From assembly GCA_937900435.1 (NCBI GenBank), contig CALCEG010000017.1, forward strand, positions 1-14,073: a stretch of DNA of 14,073 bases, given 5' to 3'. Position 1 is the stretch's first letter. Every line of letters starts with the position of its first letter. This DNA is from an uncultured Alphaproteobacteria bacterium (GTDB lineage Bacteria; Pseudomonadota; Alphaproteobacteria; Rs-D84). Shown here piece after piece: positions 12,716-14,073 of this stretch. The notes under the pieces are model-generated. The model saw only the letters and a program-made list of their open reading frames with translations. It was not told the DNA's origin and did not search any database. The position numbers were made by a program, and so were the translations under genes.

Positions 12716-13759
12716 ATGCGTAAAAACTTTTTGGTGTGGCATTTGGTCATATTACTTTTTTTACCGTTTAGCGTTTGGGCGGAACGTGGTTCTTTTGATG
12801 TAGATAGATGGTATAGCATTTTGGATTCTGTTCGCGCACGCGCACAATCTGAACACGTTTCAACAAATGTAATTGACGACACTCTAAAGTCGCCAGCATT
12901 CATCCCTTCTATTGTGAAAAGCGACAAAAACCAAGCAGAATTTAAATTGACCTTGGATGACTATCTGAGCAGAACAGTTAGCCAATCCAGAATATCAAGT
13001 GGTAAAAAAATGCGCACAAAATATCCGACACTGTTGTCGCACGTCGAACAAAAGTATGGTATTCCACCACACGTTATGTTGGCGTTCTGGGGGTTGGAAT
13101 CTAATTATGGCGCAGTAAAATCACGACACCAATTAATAGACGCATTCTTGACACTGATGTATGACGGACGGCGCGAAACATTTTTTACGAACCAATTAAT
13201 TGCACTGATGAAAATCGCAGATAAAAACAGACTTGATATATGCAGAATCCAAGGTTCGTGGGCCGGCGCAATGGGACACTTTCAATTTATACCAACAACT
13301 TTGGCGCAATATGGCGCGGACGGCAATGGTGATGGACGTATCGATATCATTAACAATATCAGCGATGCGATGTATAGCGCAGGAAATTACTTGAACAAAC
13401 TGGGATGGAATAAAAACGAACGCATCGTTCGCCGCGTTGTACTGCCTGCTGATTTTGATATTGCTTTGTTAGACGGCAAAACAAAGCGCACATTGCTAGA
13501 ATGGGCAGCAATGGGAATTATAAATCCAGATGGCACACCAATCCCACAAACAGATATTGTCGCAGGACTGGTCGCAGACATCGCAGAAATTCAGGCTGTG
13601 CGTGAATCTGCTGCCGATGCTGTATCAGATGCAGACGTTGCGCCATTGCCAGTTATTACAGCATATCTGACATATCCGAATTTTTATAGAATAAAGCGAT
13701 GGAATAATTCTAACTGGTATGCGATTGCGATTGCAAACCTGGCTGAAAATTTGCATTGA
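12716..13759 (+). CDS. Lytic murein transglycosylase, MltB type (GH103)
   Basis: Cleaves peptidoglycan between MurNAc and GlcNAc, leaving 1,6-anhydroMurNAc, in the periplasm. Length is 347 residues. A signal peptide ends after SVWA near residue 22. No lipobox Cys is present, so it is soluble, unlike E. coli MltB. The SLT_2 domain shows the catalytic Glu128 in FWGLESNYG, then GSWAGAMGHFQFIPTT, a family signature. The calcium-loop-like DGNGDGRID follows, as in MltB, and the C-terminus has YLTYPNFYRIKRWNNSNWYAIAIANLA, also typical. The Ala/Asp-rich stretch near 285-305 is an insert before the last strand segment. AAGGA lies six bases before the ATG. Spacing of 17 bases from the barrel gene and no promoter between them indicate one operon. 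No terminator is visible after it. Confidence 0.92.
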   Translation: MRKNFLVWHLVILLFLPFSVWAERGSFDVDRWYSILDSVRARAQSEHVSTNVIDDTLKSPAFIPSIVKSDKNQAEFKLTLDDYLSRTVSQSRISSGKKMRTKYPTLLSHVEQKYGIPPHVMLAFWGLESNYGAVKSRHQLIDAFLTLMYDGRRETFFTNQLIALMKIADKNRLDICRIQGSWAGAMGHFQFIPTTLAQYGADGNGDGRIDIINNISDAMYSAGNYLNKLGWNKNERIVRRVVLPADFDIALLDGKTKRTLLEWAAMGIINPDGTPIPQTDIVAGLVADIAEIQAVRESAADAVSDADVAPLPVITAYLTYPNFYRIKRWNNSNWYAIAIANLAENLH

Positions 13760-13771
13760 TAAATAAAAATA

Positions 13772-13800
13772 TTGAAACATTCGCTTTTCTTTGCTATTCT
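13772..13800 (+). promoter_or_regulatory. Promoter of the right-edge acyltransferase gene
   Basis: TTGAAA (13772-13777) and TATTCT (13795-13800) have a 17-base spacer, with TGC before the -10 making it an extended -10. The predicted start near 13807 leaves a leader that carries an AAGGA site at 13819-13823. Confidence 0.75.
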
Positions 13801-13829
13801 TTCCTATGTAAAAAGCACAAGGATTATTT

Positions 13830-14073
13830 ATGACAATAAAAGTTCGTGATTTTGAAGTACGCTTGACCAGAAACAAAGAAGAACGCAGACAGGTTCGCCA
13901 GTTGCGCTATGACATCTTTGTCGAAGAAGAAGGCGCATCTGCCACCGAAGAACAACGTGCACTGCGCGAAGAATATGATTCTTATGACAGATTTGCAGAA
14001 TATATGGAATGTGATATTTCAACAAGAGGAGATTATTCTTCTATGATGAATGCAAACCAGGTAAGCGGTTATG
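13830..14073 (+). CDS. GNAT-fold acyltransferase of the OlsB/PF13444 type, 3' end missing
   Basis: An open frame runs from the ATG at 13830 out of the right edge without a stop, giving 81 residues. The N-terminus reads FEVRLTRNKEERRQVRQLRY followed by DIFVEEEGA. This is the pattern of the Acetyltransf_5 family, seen in ornithine lipid synthase OlsB and hemolysin-like acyltransferases, which move an acyl chain from acyl-ACP to an amine. A charged segment and a DSYDRFAEYME stretch follow, near where the family has Asp-x-x-Asp and Cys-Asp-His residues. Here the order is Glu-Cys-Asp without the His. AAGGA is six bases before the ATG and its own promoter lies upstream. The catalytic half is outside the window, so the substrate cannot be judged. 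Confidence 0.75.
   Translation, partial: MTIKVRDFEVRLTRNKEERRQVRQLRYDIFVEEEGASATEEQRALREEYDSYDRFAEYMECDISTRGDYSSMMNANQVSGY

Noticed and set aside
1..14073. CRISPR array, insertion sequence, rRNA or prophage genes
   Set aside because: No regularly spaced direct repeats, transposase motifs, terminal inverted repeats or rRNA-like sequence were found on reading both strands.

Overview
The window is an AT-rich stretch of bacterial chromosome with 12 complete protein genes, two genes cut by the window edges, and one tRNA. All assignments come from reading the translations and motifs; no database search was run. The fabH-ihfA pair, a secreted DUF2147 protein, a SodB-type iron superoxide dismutase, HemW and an MltB-type lytic transglycosylase together suggest a Gram-negative alphaproteobacterium. 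The base composition and the many Lys/Asn/Ile codons would fit a host- or gut-associated lineage, but that placement is inference.

Left part (1-3420). The start of a membrane-type protein runs off the left edge on the minus strand, downstream of a complete tRNA-Arg(CCU). A plus-strand gene for a 584-residue multidomain protein follows, with its own promoter; I do not recognise its family. Next come fabH (fatty-acid synthesis initiation) behind a near-consensus promoter, and ihfA (nucleoid protein IHF alpha), ended by a terminator that works in both directions.

Middle (3420-7420). Mostly minus-strand genes: cvpA, a secreted glutaredoxin-like protein, then sodB on the plus strand from a divergent intergenic region, a membrane-fused spermidine-synthase-like protein, and a small YjdJ-type GNAT protein. 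Hairpin terminators sit at both convergent junctions.

Right part (7420-14073). On the minus strand are a DUF2147 protein and a hemW-pepO operon (radical-SAM HemW, then a neprilysin-type M13 metallopeptidase) with overlapping translation signals. Divergent from hemW is an outer-membrane beta-barrel gene followed by an mltB-like lytic transglycosylase, a two-gene envelope operon. The window closes with the start of an acyltransferase gene of the OlsB/PF13444 type.

Most genes are housekeeping. The parts most worth a second look are the unrecognised 584-residue protein with an apparent internal repeat, the omptin-like barrel that keeps an Asp-x-Asp motif but seems to lack the catalytic His, the palindrome-bearing intergenic region between hemW and the barrel gene, and several genes whose promoters sit so close to the start codon that the mRNA should be leaderless or nearly so.
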